Source: a virus
Reading direction: 5' to 3' (one strand)
IMG/VR virus record: IMGVR_UViG_3300028773_000015
Span: 1-32,248 of that record
Length of the DNA: 32,248 nucleotides
A model generated the notes under the pieces. That model was not told where the DNA came from. It made no database searches and was given only the letters and a program-made list of their open reading frames with translations. Shown piece after piece: positions 14,567-20,687 of this stretch. The position numbers were made by a program, and so were the translations under genes. Position 1 is the stretch's first letter. Every line of letters begins with the position of its first letter.

Positions 14567-15478
14567 TTAGATTGCGATCTCTTCCGTCTCAGCCACGTAC
14601 TCAGGTTCAAGTACCTTGGTGTCGCCGGTAGCGATGTCATCCACGGACTGTACGTTTGCTGCGATCTGCTTCGTCTCAACGTCGACACCTTCAGGACCGG
14701 CTGAGGTACGGGCAGCTACGAAGTTAGCGAACACTTCACCGAATTCTTCACGCTCTTCAGGAGTGATGATCGAGAAGTCCTTACCGGCCAGGACGTAAGT
14801 CGTGGTACCGTTATTATTCTTCTCAGCCTTCGTGAACAGTGTGAATGTGCAGTCGAAGTAGTCGGGCTCGATTCCAGTCTGAGACCGGTACTTCAGAAGC
14901 GTACGCGTTACGTTTTCCATGATCGTGTCGAAGGGCTTCTTGCTCTTCGAACGAACATACATCTGCAACGGCAGCTTGAAGTTTCCGTCGATCATGACGA
15001 CGTGGTAGTAAGCATCGCACGGCGGAATGTCGTTCTTGCTCTTCGTCTGACGGTACTTGTCCCAAGAAGCGTTCGGACAACCGGCGCACGTAAAGCTCTG
15101 CGGCACTTTTGCCTTCGCGTCAGGCTGCTTCATATCGCGCGAGAAGCACATCAGGTTCTCAGGAGTACGATTCATCTGACCGTCGCCCTGACCGATGTAG
15201 TAAGCACGCTGCTCGACCGGTTCCAAGAGGAGCGCAACGCGCATTTCTTTAAATTGGTCTCCTGTTTCATGGATACGAAGGTTGCCTTTGATAGCGCCCT
15301 CGGCCTGAGAGTTCGGCTGAACGATGTTGACGGTACCGGGCTTGACCTTTGCGAACTTCGATCCAAAATTGACCTTGCTGCTGAACTTCTGTACTGCTTG
15401 CGCTGCTGGGGTGGTCGCGAGACCTGAACCCTGCGGCTGTCCTACAATTGCGATTTCACTCACTATGTCAGTTTCCAC
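14567..15478 (-). CDS. Single-stranded-DNA-binding-like protein with acidic C-terminus
   Basis: A 303-residue protein that looks like a phage SSB. The central region has a cysteine cluster (MCFSRD, then FTCAGCPN and PPCDAYYH) that could bind zinc as T4 gp32 does, surrounded by beta-rich sequence. The last 40 residues are acidic, ending YVAETEEIAI. I do not recognise an exact family, so the name rests on architecture and on neighbouring replication genes. The first usable codon is GTG 15478; another GTG at 15463 is possible. Neither has a good SD nearby: the strong GAGGAGG lies 35 bases upstream, inside a hairpin, which suggests translational control. Confidence 0.65.
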   Translation of the reverse strand: METDIVSEIAIVGQPQGSGLATTPAAQAVQKFSSKVNFGSKFAKVKPGTVNIVQPNSQAEGAIKGNLRIHETGDQFKEMRVALLLEPVEQRAYYIGQGDGQMNRTPENLMCFSRDMKQPDAKAKVPQSFTCAGCPNASWDKYRQTKSKNDIPPCDAYYHVVMIDGNFKLPLQMYVRSKSKKPFDTIMENVTRTLLKYRSQTGIEPDYFDCTFTLFTKAEKNNNGTTTYVLAGKDFSIITPEEREEFGEVFANFVAARTSAGPEGVDVETKQIAANVQSVDDIATGDTKVLEPEYVAETEEIAI

Positions 15479-15480
15479 AA

Positions 15481-15539
15481 GCCGGTCGCTGCTACCCGGC
15501 GTACCTACAGCTTCCCTCCTCTATTGAGGAGTAGGAGCT
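15481..15539 (-). promoter_or_regulatory. Leader hairpins masking the ribosome site of the SSB-like gene
   Basis: Two hairpins follow one another. In 15509-15539 CTCCTC-AATA-GAGGAG forms six perfect pairs and extends outward to about twelve with two bulges; its 3' arm contains the only strong SD, GAGGAGG. In 15481-15500 GCCGG pairs with CCGGC across a ten-base loop directly before the GTG. If the second hairpin forms, it brings the SD closer to the start. There is no T tract, so this is not a terminator. Confidence 0.5.
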
Positions 15540-15540
15540 A

Positions 15541-15627
15541 GGTGAGGGCGTCAATTGGCTATCCTACCATTGAAGGATAAGATGCTTCGGACTTACCCTT
15601 GCGGTGCCCCTAGACTGGCCCCTCACC
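15541..15627 (-). ncRNA. Structured RNA starting at its own promoter
   Basis: An 87-base minus-strand segment begins at or next to the predicted transcription start and is closed by eight perfect pairs (GGTGAGGG with CCCTCACC). Inside, GTC/GAC and GGC/GCC helices lead to a junction with a six-pair hairpin (TATCCT, loop TCAATGGT, AGGATA) and a smaller CC-GCAA-GG tetraloop hairpin. ACC of the latter could pair with GGT of the former loop. It resembles a riboswitch or regulatory leader for the SSB-like gene, or a separate small RNA. No known class recognised. Confidence 0.6.
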
Positions 15628-15634
15628 TAATACT

Positions 15635-15663
15635 AGCTTACCACATCAGCTCCCAGATGTCAA
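15635..15663 (-). promoter_or_regulatory. Extended -10 promoter of the structured RNA
   Basis: Minus-strand TTGACA, 17 bases, then TGG-TAAGCT: a perfect -35 with an extended -10. The predicted start falls within one or two bases of the 5' end of the closing helix at 15627. Confidence 0.7.
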
Positions 15664-15702
15664 CTACTAAAATTACATTTCCCACCCTCTCAGTATGTTG
15701 AT

Positions 15703-15798
15703 TCATCGCTTCAGCTCCTCTATCTCTTTCTGTGTGGCAGCTAAGGAGGCTTCAGCTAGTTCGGCACGCTCTCTATGCTCCTCGGACACTTCCTTCAC
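15703..15798 (-). CDS. Micro-protein, 31 residues, coiled coil
   Basis: A GTG at 15798 overlaps the TAG of the zinc-binding gene (TAGTG) and opens MKEVSEEHRERAELAEASL, continuing AATQKEIEELKR to a TGA. The peptide is entirely helical with a heptad-like pattern, unlike random sequence, and the stop/start overlap is the arrangement used by other genes here. No function can be assigned. It is too short for standard gene callers and would be missed. Confidence 0.5.
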   Translation of the reverse strand: MKEVSEEHRERAELAEASLAATQKEIEELKR

Positions 15799-16259
15799 TA
15801 ATTCCCACGAGCTGGTTTCACTGCTTCTCCCTTGGCCTGTTGCGGTAGAGGAGTACTTACCTTGCTTTTGTATCCCGTGATGCGCTCACTGTCCCACGGA
15901 TTACCTGAAACTTTAGGACTATGTTTGGGGGCTATACCCTTTACTACGGGGCATATATTGCGCCCTGATCCATCGTTTAGGGTCCATCGCTGACTGCCTT
16001 CGCTGAAGTAAATTGACGCACCACACTTATCGCAAATCTCCTTTGGCGCAGTGCTTACCACTTCAACTGGTTCACACTTGGCAGCTATTTCCGGTTCGCA
16101 CTGCTCGCAGATACCTTGAGCGTTAATAGTGTGCTTGGGCGCTTCAACTGGTTCCAACGGACCTGCGCCACAAGCGACACAGAAGTTGGTCATCACGATA
16201 TGTTTGCAATTCTTCCGCTCGTCACTTATTTGTGCTGGGGAGGCTGGTTTATCGCTCAT
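15798..16259 (-). CDS. Zinc-ribbon protein with three cysteine pairs
   Basis: A 153-residue cysteine-rich protein. CKHIVMTNFCVACG, ICEQCEPEIAAKC and ICDKCGASIYF supply several potential zinc sites, alternating with low-complexity Pro/Glu/Ala segments. ATG 16259 overlaps the TGA of the upstream gene (ATGA); a longer frame from 16310 lies inside that gene. Its first residues (SDKPASPAQ) repeat the start of the neighbour (NKPVPASPAQ), so part of the N-terminus was duplicated. It probably binds nucleic acid or protein; no family recognised. Confidence 0.7.
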   Translation of the reverse strand: MSDKPASPAQISDERKNCKHIVMTNFCVACGAGPLEPVEAPKHTINAQGICEQCEPEIAAKCEPVEVVSTAPKEICDKCGASIYFSEGSQRWTLNDGSGRNICPVVKGIAPKHSPKVSGNPWDSERITGYKSKVSTPLPQQAKGEAVKPARGN

Positions 16260-16441
16260 CGTTGGTTCCTCAATCTCTCCATTGCCGTCTTGTGGATTCT
16301 GCATACACAACTGTGGCCCGTCGAAGGCTCCGGTTGCCAGTTATCGAGATCGCAGCAGCATTGCATCATCTTCTTGACTTCACCCACGATTTCTCTCAGG
16401 GTTAGTTTCTGTGCTGGGGAGGCTGGAACTGGTTTATTCAT
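16256..16441 (-). CDS. Small Cys/His-containing protein
   Basis: A 61-residue protein beginning MNKPVPASPAQKLTLREIV, with AAAGG six bases before the ATG. A helix (REIVGEVKKMMQ) is followed by CCCDLDNW and HSCVCRIHKTAMER, a cysteine/histidine set that could hold one zinc ion. It is coupled to the zinc-ribbon gene downstream by ATGA, and the two share the KPxxASPAQ start. Function unknown. Confidence 0.65.
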   Translation of the reverse strand: MNKPVPASPAQKLTLREIVGEVKKMMQCCCDLDNWQPEPSTGHSCVCRIHKTAMERLRNQR

Positions 16442-16466
16442 TGAGGACCTTTCTTTTTTGACATCT

Positions 16467-17936
16467 TTAGAACCTTGTCAAGCCTAAACGTACACATTCT
16501 GAACAATACCCATACATTGTTCCGTGTTCTGGACAATATACCTCATCGTGTCCGGCTGTCAAGAGCCTTTGAACTGCGCGTACTCGATGCGTGTGTACTG
16601 GACCTGTGGATGGGTACATTTGAAAACCATTAGGAGCAGTGATGACCGGAACCAGTTCATGCATCTGAGGCTTTATAAGTTCCAACAGACTTTTCAGGGT
16701 GTCTTTCTTTAAGGGCTTTACAGGCGCAGTCTTGTTCTCAATCTGAGAACTCTTGATCTCTTTTTGAGAACACCTTGCCTCATAGATCGCTTTACAGGCC
16801 TCGCAAGGTCCGCACGTAGGAGCTTTCATTCCCTTATAGGTTTTACTCTTAGGACAGGCCTTCTTCAGCGCCTCCGTACGGGCTTCCTGCTTCTTTTCCT
16901 TGGCATCCGCGCGTTCTTGGGCCTCCGCTGCCTCCTTGGCGGCTCTGGCGGCGTCCCTGACGGCTTTACGAGCGTCCCGCGCGCGGTCTTCTACGGCTTT
17001 GATCCTGGCTTTGATGGCGTCGACGTGGCGTCCGAGGGTGAGTGCGTCCTTGAAGCACTCGAAATCCTGCTCGTAGTCCTCCAAGGTCAGATGCCACGGA
17101 TCGAACTCAGCGCTGTCTTTGCCTAGCCTGATTACCCAGCGGTCGGTAACACCGTGCTCTGAAAGCCAGTACTTCAGCTCGTTCATCCCTAACCGGCACA
17201 TCTCCATCTCGTTGAACGCGTGCTGGTACGCGGCGGTCTGGAGGAGGTATTCGAGATATAGGTAATTCGACGTCTTCCAGTCGACGATGGTCAGTCGGTC
17301 TTTGAACTCTTTAGGGCAGCATGCTGTGTCGTCACAGGAATCGACGACAGCGAGGCCGTCCATCGTCCCGGCGTACTTGTAGGTACGGCTATAAATCTTC
17401 TGTTCAGTGGCTCGCCATCGGACGTTGTGTTTGGACATCCACTCCAAAGCTGCGAGACAAGCATTCCTGGCTCTTTCATCTTCTGGAAACTTTGCAAGTA
17501 GTTCAAGACGCCGGTTCTCGTTTCCGGCGAGGGTTGCTCTAACGAACCTCTCAATCCAGTCATGGGCCTCGTGCCCAATCCCTCCGGCAGTTTCAAGGTG
17601 CTCATCTTTGGCCTTCTTTCCTTCGAGGACGATCCTCTCGTACTTCGACCACTCCATCTGAGGGACAAACTTCTCCCCGGTAGGTAGCTCGAATGATGGG
17701 GTAGTGTCTAGCACCTTCTGAGCCATGACCTTCACAGCCCAATTCATCAGAACTTCGGACTTGTCGATGATGTGAACGCACTGGGTAACACCATCCTGAA
17801 GCTCTTCTACACCATCCTTGAGTAGGAAATATTTGTGCTTTTTGACGTCGTAACGGAGCACGACCTCGCCTTGATAAAAACTATACTCTTCCGTTACTTG
17901 GCCCCATCGCTGGATAAACTTTTCTGAAATTGGCAT
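16467..17936 (-). CDS. PD-(D/E)XK exonuclease, RecB/Cas4-like, with zinc tail
   Basis: A 489-residue nuclease. The N-terminal 260 residues hold the RecB-type core: GIGHEAHDWIERF (H122), AGTMDGLAVVD (D193), then LTIVDWKTSN (D219, K221), followed by the LLQTAAYQHAF helix with the family's QxxxY. Next comes a long Ala/Arg/Glu/Lys coiled coil (about 300-350) and two cysteine clusters, CGPCEACKAIYEARC and CPEHGTMYGYCSEC. A four-cysteine set near the C-terminus recalls Cas4/AddB iron-sulfur clusters, but the spacing differs and zinc is equally possible. It probably processes DNA ends for recombination. It starts at TAATG overlapping the gene upstream. Confidence 0.85.
   Translation of the reverse strand: MPISEKFIQRWGQVTEEYSFYQGEVVLRYDVKKHKYFLLKDGVEELQDGVTQCVHIIDKSEVLMNWAVKVMAQKVLDTTPSFELPTGEKFVPQMEWSKYERIVLEGKKAKDEHLETAGGIGHEAHDWIERFVRATLAGNENRRLELLAKFPEDERARNACLAALEWMSKHNVRWRATEQKIYSRTYKYAGTMDGLAVVDSCDDTACCPKEFKDRLTIVDWKTSNYLYLEYLLQTAAYQHAFNEMEMCRLGMNELKYWLSEHGVTDRWVIRLGKDSAEFDPWHLTLEDYEQDFECFKDALTLGRHVDAIKARIKAVEDRARDARKAVRDAARAAKEAAEAQERADAKEKKQEARTEALKKACPKSKTYKGMKAPTCGPCEACKAIYEARCSQKEIKSSQIENKTAPVKPLKKDTLKSLLELIKPQMHELVPVITAPNGFQMYPSTGPVHTHRVRAVQRLLTAGHDEVYCPEHGTMYGYCSECVRLGLTRF
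16535..16562 (-). promoter_or_regulatory. Possible promoter inside the Cas4-like gene
   Basis: Minus-strand TTGACA, 16 bases, TATATT, near the 3' end of the nuclease coding region and pointing at the two small zinc genes. The boxes are nearly consensus, but because they lie in coding sequence they may be fortuitous. Confidence 0.4.
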
Positions 17937-18142
17937 TAGCTCTTTAGCTCTCTGATCTCTTCGGCCAGTACTTTCAGCATACGTAATCCGTACGCATATT
18001 TGGTCTCACCGATGTACTCCGCTCTCATAGGCATAAGGCACTGGCTGTCGGTTTCAATGTATCTGGCGATGATCTCTACGACGTCGTCATGGGTATCAGC
18101 CAAAGCAATATCTACTTGAGCCTCTTCTTTGTTTGTCATCAT
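17936..18142 (-). CDS. Hypothetical protein, 68 residues
   Basis: A small acidic helical protein (MMTNKEEAQVDIALADTHDD to LAEEIRELKS) with one cysteine and no recognised motif. Both junctions are tight: the start overlaps the TGA of the gene upstream (ATGA) and the stop overlaps the nuclease ATG (TAATG). That strongly suggests a real, coupled gene even though its function is unknown. Confidence 0.7.
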   Translation of the reverse strand: MMTNKEEAQVDIALADTHDDVVEIIARYIETDSQCLMPMRAEYIGETKYAYGLRMLKVLAEEIRELKS

Positions 18143-18336
18143 GCCAGTTCTATCTCCGATGTCAGCACCTTGGCGCGCCGGGCGGCGGGGTTGCCTCCGA
18201 TCTGTCGCACCCGCACGAACTTGTTTCTACTCTCGTATGACTCTAAATAGCCTACCCTCCAGCCATCATCATAGAACCGGACCAGCGACTCTAAAGGATA
18301 AGTAGCCTCATACTTTGGAGTCGCTGGTCCTCGCAC
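18139..18336 (-). CDS. Small beta-rich protein, 65 residues
   Basis: I place the start at GTG 18336, reading VRGPATPKYEATYPLESLV, because codons farther upstream overlap the Rmf-like gene in another frame and look unlike protein. The body, VRFYDDGWRVGYLESYE, resembles an SH3- or Tudor-like barrel strand set, followed by a basic RRAKV and an acidic end SEIELA. Function unknown. It is coupled to the next gene by ATGA. Confidence 0.55.
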   Translation of the reverse strand: MRGPATPKYEATYPLESLVRFYDDGWRVGYLESYESRNKFVRVRQIGGNPAARRAKVLTSEIELA

Positions 18337-18349
18337 CTTCTGTGTCCGC

Positions 18350-18661
18350 TTACGCGACTGTCCGATACCTGTTGTTGAAGTTTTCGATTCTACGAGGGGT
18401 GAAGCCAGAACTCTGAGCACCCGGTCGCTTGAAATGACGGGGTTTGTCGGATTGCACTGGTCTACCGGTTTCAAAGAACTTTTTGGCACTTCTGTAACCT
18501 TTCTCCCAGTTCTCTCGTTCGTTCTTGGTCTTGTACGGGTTGGCACTCTGTAGGAAACCTGCTTGGAATGATGCTGCTCCGGCGTTGTAGCGGAGGCGAG
18601 GGTGCTTCAGTTCAAACTGTGTCAAACGGGTAGTTCCTTGTGTTGTCTGTTGCTGCTCCAT
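18350..18661 (-). CDS. Rmf/CrpP-like small protein
   Basis: A 103-residue protein whose middle, FQAGFLQSANPYKTKNERE to NWEKGYRSAKKFF, matches the ribosome modulation factor / CrpP pattern (AG, NPY, then W-GY-A). Rmf dimerises ribosomes; phage and plasmid relatives are common and mostly uncharacterised. The N-terminus is Gln/Thr-rich (MEQQQTTQGTTRL) and the C-terminus basic and Arg/Asn-rich, consistent with RNA binding. ATG 18661 is preferred over an in-frame TTG slightly upstream; no strong SD is seen for either. It could alter host translation, which is inference. Confidence 0.65.
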   Translation of the reverse strand: MEQQQTTQGTTRLTQFELKHPRLRYNAGAASFQAGFLQSANPYKTKNERENWEKGYRSAKKFFETGRPVQSDKPRHFKRPGAQSSGFTPRRIENFNNRYRTVA

Positions 18662-18818
18662 CTGTCGAGTCAACGATCAGTCTGGGCTTTGAAACTAAAT
18701 TATTGTGACTGCCACTGGCCATCCCCTTAGAGATGCACGAGTTCGAGTCGTGAACAGCTACTAGGTCTACCGGGCGCGCCCCTCGACTTTTCGGTGCGGC
18801 GTAGTACGGTCTAGACAT
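18612..18818 (-). CDS. Hypothetical protein, 68 residues
   Basis: The first gene behind the promoter at 18859. ATG 18818 has AAGG six bases upstream and reads MSRPYYAAPKSRGARPVDLV; an in-frame GTG five codons earlier is possible. The sequence is basic then polar, without a recognisable motif. Its last 50 bases overlap the Rmf-like gene in a different frame, so it may be shorter than drawn or may serve mainly as a coupled leader peptide. Confidence 0.5.
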   Translation of the reverse strand: MSRPYYAAPKSRGARPVDLVAVHDSNSCISKGMASGSHNNLVSKPRLIVDSTDGAATDNTRNYPFDTV

Positions 18819-18858
18819 CCTACGCCTTGCCACAAGATACTGCTGTGTTTACTTCTTT

Positions 18859-18887
18859 ACAATAACACGTATACCCCAGGCTGTCAA
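18859..18887 (-). promoter_or_regulatory. Promoter of the 18818-to-16467 gene string
   Basis: Minus-strand TTGACA, 17 bases, TATTGT: a perfect -35 and five of six at the -10, in the short gap after the gene at 18898. Confidence 0.75.
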
Positions 18888-18897
18888 GTCTTTTTCT

Positions 18898-19314
18898 TTA
18901 CCATCCCTTCACCGTGGAGTGTTCGATCTGGGGTCCGTACTTCTCCTGCACGTAGTCGAGTTCCCACTTCTGGAGGATCATCCGTAGGTCACGCCTACTA
19001 TCAGTTGTGCATGTCATATCCGACACCACCATATCATGTGTGGTTAGTACATCTGTCAGTCGATGCTGATAAAACCGGATCGCACGCTTATTGCCTTGGT
19101 TCAGGTCCAGTTCTTTACGCGTGACGTCGAGCATCTGACCTTTGATGCGACCCATGAAGACCGGACAAGATTCGACGTACTCGGTAGGCCGGGCGGCATG
19201 GAAGGTAGTCTGCGCCGAGCACTGAGAGGCTAGGAAGAGAAGAGCTAGGACGATGATTGCTGTCATCACGATCATCAAGGCCGGACTGTGGGTTGGTACT
19301 TTACGCTTCGTCAT
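18898..19314 (-). CDS. Exported or single-pass membrane protein
   Basis: A 138-residue protein starting MTKRKVPTHSPALMIVM, followed by a hydrophobic helix (TAIIVLALLFLASQ) and CSAQTT, a plausible signal peptidase site. The cysteine is not in a good lipobox because the residue before it is Gln. The exported part has cysteines in ESCPVFMG and MTCTTD and a helical end. ATG 19314 has GGGAGG nine bases upstream and overlaps the previous gene by 14 bases. Function unknown. Confidence 0.65.
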   Translation of the reverse strand: MTKRKVPTHSPALMIVMTAIIVLALLFLASQCSAQTTFHAARPTEYVESCPVFMGRIKGQMLDVTRKELDLNQGNKRAIRFYQHRLTDVLTTHDMVVSDMTCTTDSRRDLRMILQKWELDYVQEKYGPQIEHSTVKGW

Positions 19315-19582
19315 CACGAAATAGCCTCCCAGCTGTAGCTTCGACATCTGGTCCGTCTGGGTCCACCTTAGCAAGAATCCTTGATAAAAGCAAGTTAGTT
19401 CCGATTGTCTCACGTAGTTGCAAGAGACCTAACCAATGAGCACGATCCTCGCTGCCATGCGATACTTTTACCTTTTCGGATGCGGCATCAAGAAGCTTCT
19501 GGCAATCCTCGCATCTCTTTTTGTAGAATACAATGCGCTTACTAGTCAGCATAACCTGTTTCCCGTCTGCATCAAATCTCAT
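19301..19582 (-). CDS. Hypothetical helical protein with FRDDEA tail
   Basis: A 93-residue protein with a CxxC pair (KRCEDCQKLL) in an otherwise helical, charged sequence. It ends TAGRLFRDDEA, almost identical to the end of the unrelated protein at 3126. AGGAGG stands six bases before ATG 19582, and that ATG overlaps the TGA of the long frame at 19582-20034 (TGATG). The final codons overlap the start of the exported protein downstream. Function unknown; the tail suggests a shared partner. Confidence 0.75.
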   Translation of the reverse strand: MRFDADGKQVMLTSKRIVFYKKRCEDCQKLLDAASEKVKVSHGSEDRAHWLGLLQLRETIGTNLLLSRILAKVDPDGPDVEATAGRLFRDDEA

Positions 19583-19895
19583 CAGAATCCTCCTGACGAA
19601 AGTGGCGCACTGTGCCGCGCGGAGGGGAGGGAGGACGTGAGGCTAATACTTTCTCTGCAATTATGGCCCTCGTCTCCGCTGAGAGCTGCCGCGTCTCTAG
19701 CTCCTTGTTCATAGCTTCTTTGTAACGTTCCAGCGTACGGATACGCTTGTCGATGTAGATCAGAGCGTTGCTCAGATGAGGCACTGACATCTGTATGAGG
19801 CGCACAGGCTTCTTGTTTTGATCCACCCATATCGTCGGAAGCTCTGGCTCCTTCAGCTTCGCTTTGCGTGCCTTCTTGCCCTTCGGGTTCTTCAT
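19572..19895 (-). CDS. Basic helical protein, inner frame of a dual-coding pair
   Basis: A 107-residue protein starting MKNPKGKKARKAKLKEPELP, with AAGGA eight bases upstream. A lysine-rich head is followed by VRLIQMSVPHLSNALIYI and long amphipathic helices (RTLERYKEAMNKELETRQL). It ends TVRHFRQEDSDEI, a relative of the FRDDE tails. Nearly all of it lies inside the frame 19582-20034, read one base apart. Both frames look translated, but this one has the more protein-like composition. Function unknown. Confidence 0.7.
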   Translation of the reverse strand: MKNPKGKKARKAKLKEPELPTIWVDQNKKPVRLIQMSVPHLSNALIYIDKRIRTLERYKEAMNKELETRQLSAETRAIIAEKVLASRPPSPPRGTVRHFRQEDSDEI

Positions 19896-20034
19896 ATAGC
19901 GATTCCTTGAACTCTTGGTATCTCGTATTTAGCTCAGCCTGCGTATCAGCCTGATTCCGTTTGTGGTACTTCCAGCTTACAACTATGAGATACATCAGTA
20001 CCGTGCCGACCACTGCGTATATCGAGAAGATCAT
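19582..20034 (-). CDS. Membrane-anchored protein, outer frame of a dual-coding pair
   Basis: A 150-residue frame starting MIFSIYAVVGTVLMYLIVVSW, a clear N-terminal membrane helix, then a charged helix (NTRYQEFKESLYEEPEGQ) and a low-complexity Ser/Ala/Glu tail. The tail overlaps the gene at 19572 for 314 bases. The start overlaps the recombinase TGA (ATGA) and the stop overlaps the next ATG (TGATG), so translation through the whole frame would couple both neighbours. The membrane part is likely real; the tail may be tolerated filler. It is not an Rz/Rz1 pair because the inner protein is not a lipoprotein. Confidence 0.5.
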   Translation of the reverse strand: MIFSIYAVVGTVLMYLIVVSWKYHKRNQADTQAELNTRYQEFKESLYEEPEGQEGTQSEAEGARASDDMGGSKQEACAPHTDVSASSEQRSDLHRQAYPYAGTLQRSYEQGARDAAALSGDEGHNCRESISLTSSLPSARHSAPLSSGGF

Positions 20035-20549
20035 AGGTACTCGAACGCTTTCTCCGTTGCCTTTGTGTCGTCAACATTGACGTAGTAGCCGGTCGAGGCG
20101 ATGTTCTTGTGACCGAGGTACGTACGCGTGAACTCGATGCCGCCCTGGATCATGGCCATGCCGGTAGAGTGCTTAAGTGCGTGAGGGTGGGCGAGATGCT
20201 GAGGGATACCGGCCTTGGCGCAAGCCTTCCGTATCTGATAGCCGAGGTCAAACCGCGTCCAGCCTGGGAAGAGCCGGTCCTTTGCTTTGAGCGTCTTGGA
20301 CAATGCCACGAGATCGGTGAACTCATCGAAGTCTGGGTCCGAGGATGACTTGAAACGCTGGACGGTCTTGTTGGAGCCTTTGAGACGCTGAATGGACAGG
20401 AACCCATCGCGGATGTTTGCTCCTGTCAGGTTGACGACTTCTGAACATCTCAAACCGTGATTATACGCAACTTTCACCATCAGCTTCGCCTGTACATCGG
20501 CAGTAGCTTGGATCAGAGCCTTGAGCTGTGTTTTACTGAGATGCTTCAT
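20031..20549 (-). CDS. Minimal tyrosine recombinase
   Basis: A 172-residue protein comprising only the catalytic domain of a tyrosine recombinase. NHGLRCSEVVNL gives Arg I (R34), LKGSNKT the lysine (K57), HPHALKHSTG the box II region, LGHKN the His (H147) and STGYYVNV the tyrosine (Y155 or Y156). In box II the usual HxxR reads HALK, so the second arginine is lysine (K126). The N-terminal core-binding domain is absent. ATG 20549 has CGGAGGA six bases upstream. It may resolve dimers, invert a segment, or be a catalytically weakened relative. Confidence 0.85.
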   Translation of the reverse strand: MKHLSKTQLKALIQATADVQAKLMVKVAYNHGLRCSEVVNLTGANIRDGFLSIQRLKGSNKTVQRFKSSSDPDFDEFTDLVALSKTLKAKDRLFPGWTRFDLGYQIRKACAKAGIPQHLAHPHALKHSTGMAMIQGGIEFTRTYLGHKNIASTGYYVNVDDTKATEKAFEYL

Positions 20550-20566
20550 AAATCCTCCGTGAAACA

Positions 20567-20595
20567 ACAATATCGAAAGACCAGCTTTATGTCAA
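20567..20595 (-). promoter_or_regulatory. Promoter of the recombinase gene
   Basis: Minus-strand TTGACA, 17 bases, TATTGT, leaving a leader of about 12 bases with CGGAGGA. Confidence 0.78.
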
Positions 20596-20612
20596 GGGCT
20601 TTGTGTTGCCAT

Positions 20613-20621
20613 TTTTCCACA
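20613..20621 (+). other. DnaA-box-like nonamer
   Basis: TTTTCCACA on the + strand, one change from the consensus DnaA box, followed by GG as in the minus-strand copies in the promoters at 24928 and 29117. It lies between a terminator and a promoter. One isolated copy here may be chance. Confidence 0.3.
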
Positions 20622-20633
20622 GGTAGAGACGAT

Positions 20634-20671
20634 AAAAAAAACCCTGCCAGTTTTTCATTCCCTGGCAGGGT
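20634..20671 (-). terminator. Rho-independent terminator
   Basis: On the minus strand ACCCTGCCAG pairs with CTGGCAGGGT over an 11-base loop and is followed by eight T. It ends the transcript of the gene at 20688 and insulates the recombinase promoter. Confidence 0.92.
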
Positions 20672-20687
20672 GCGCTTCTGGTTGAGG

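Noticed and set aside
15509-15539. Intrinsic terminator
   Set aside because: The hairpin is strong but no T run follows; it contains the SD instead.
15541-15627. Leu/Ser-type tRNA on either strand
   Set aside because: The eight-pair closing helix is acceptor-like, but no TTCNANT loop or anticodon arm can be placed on either strand.
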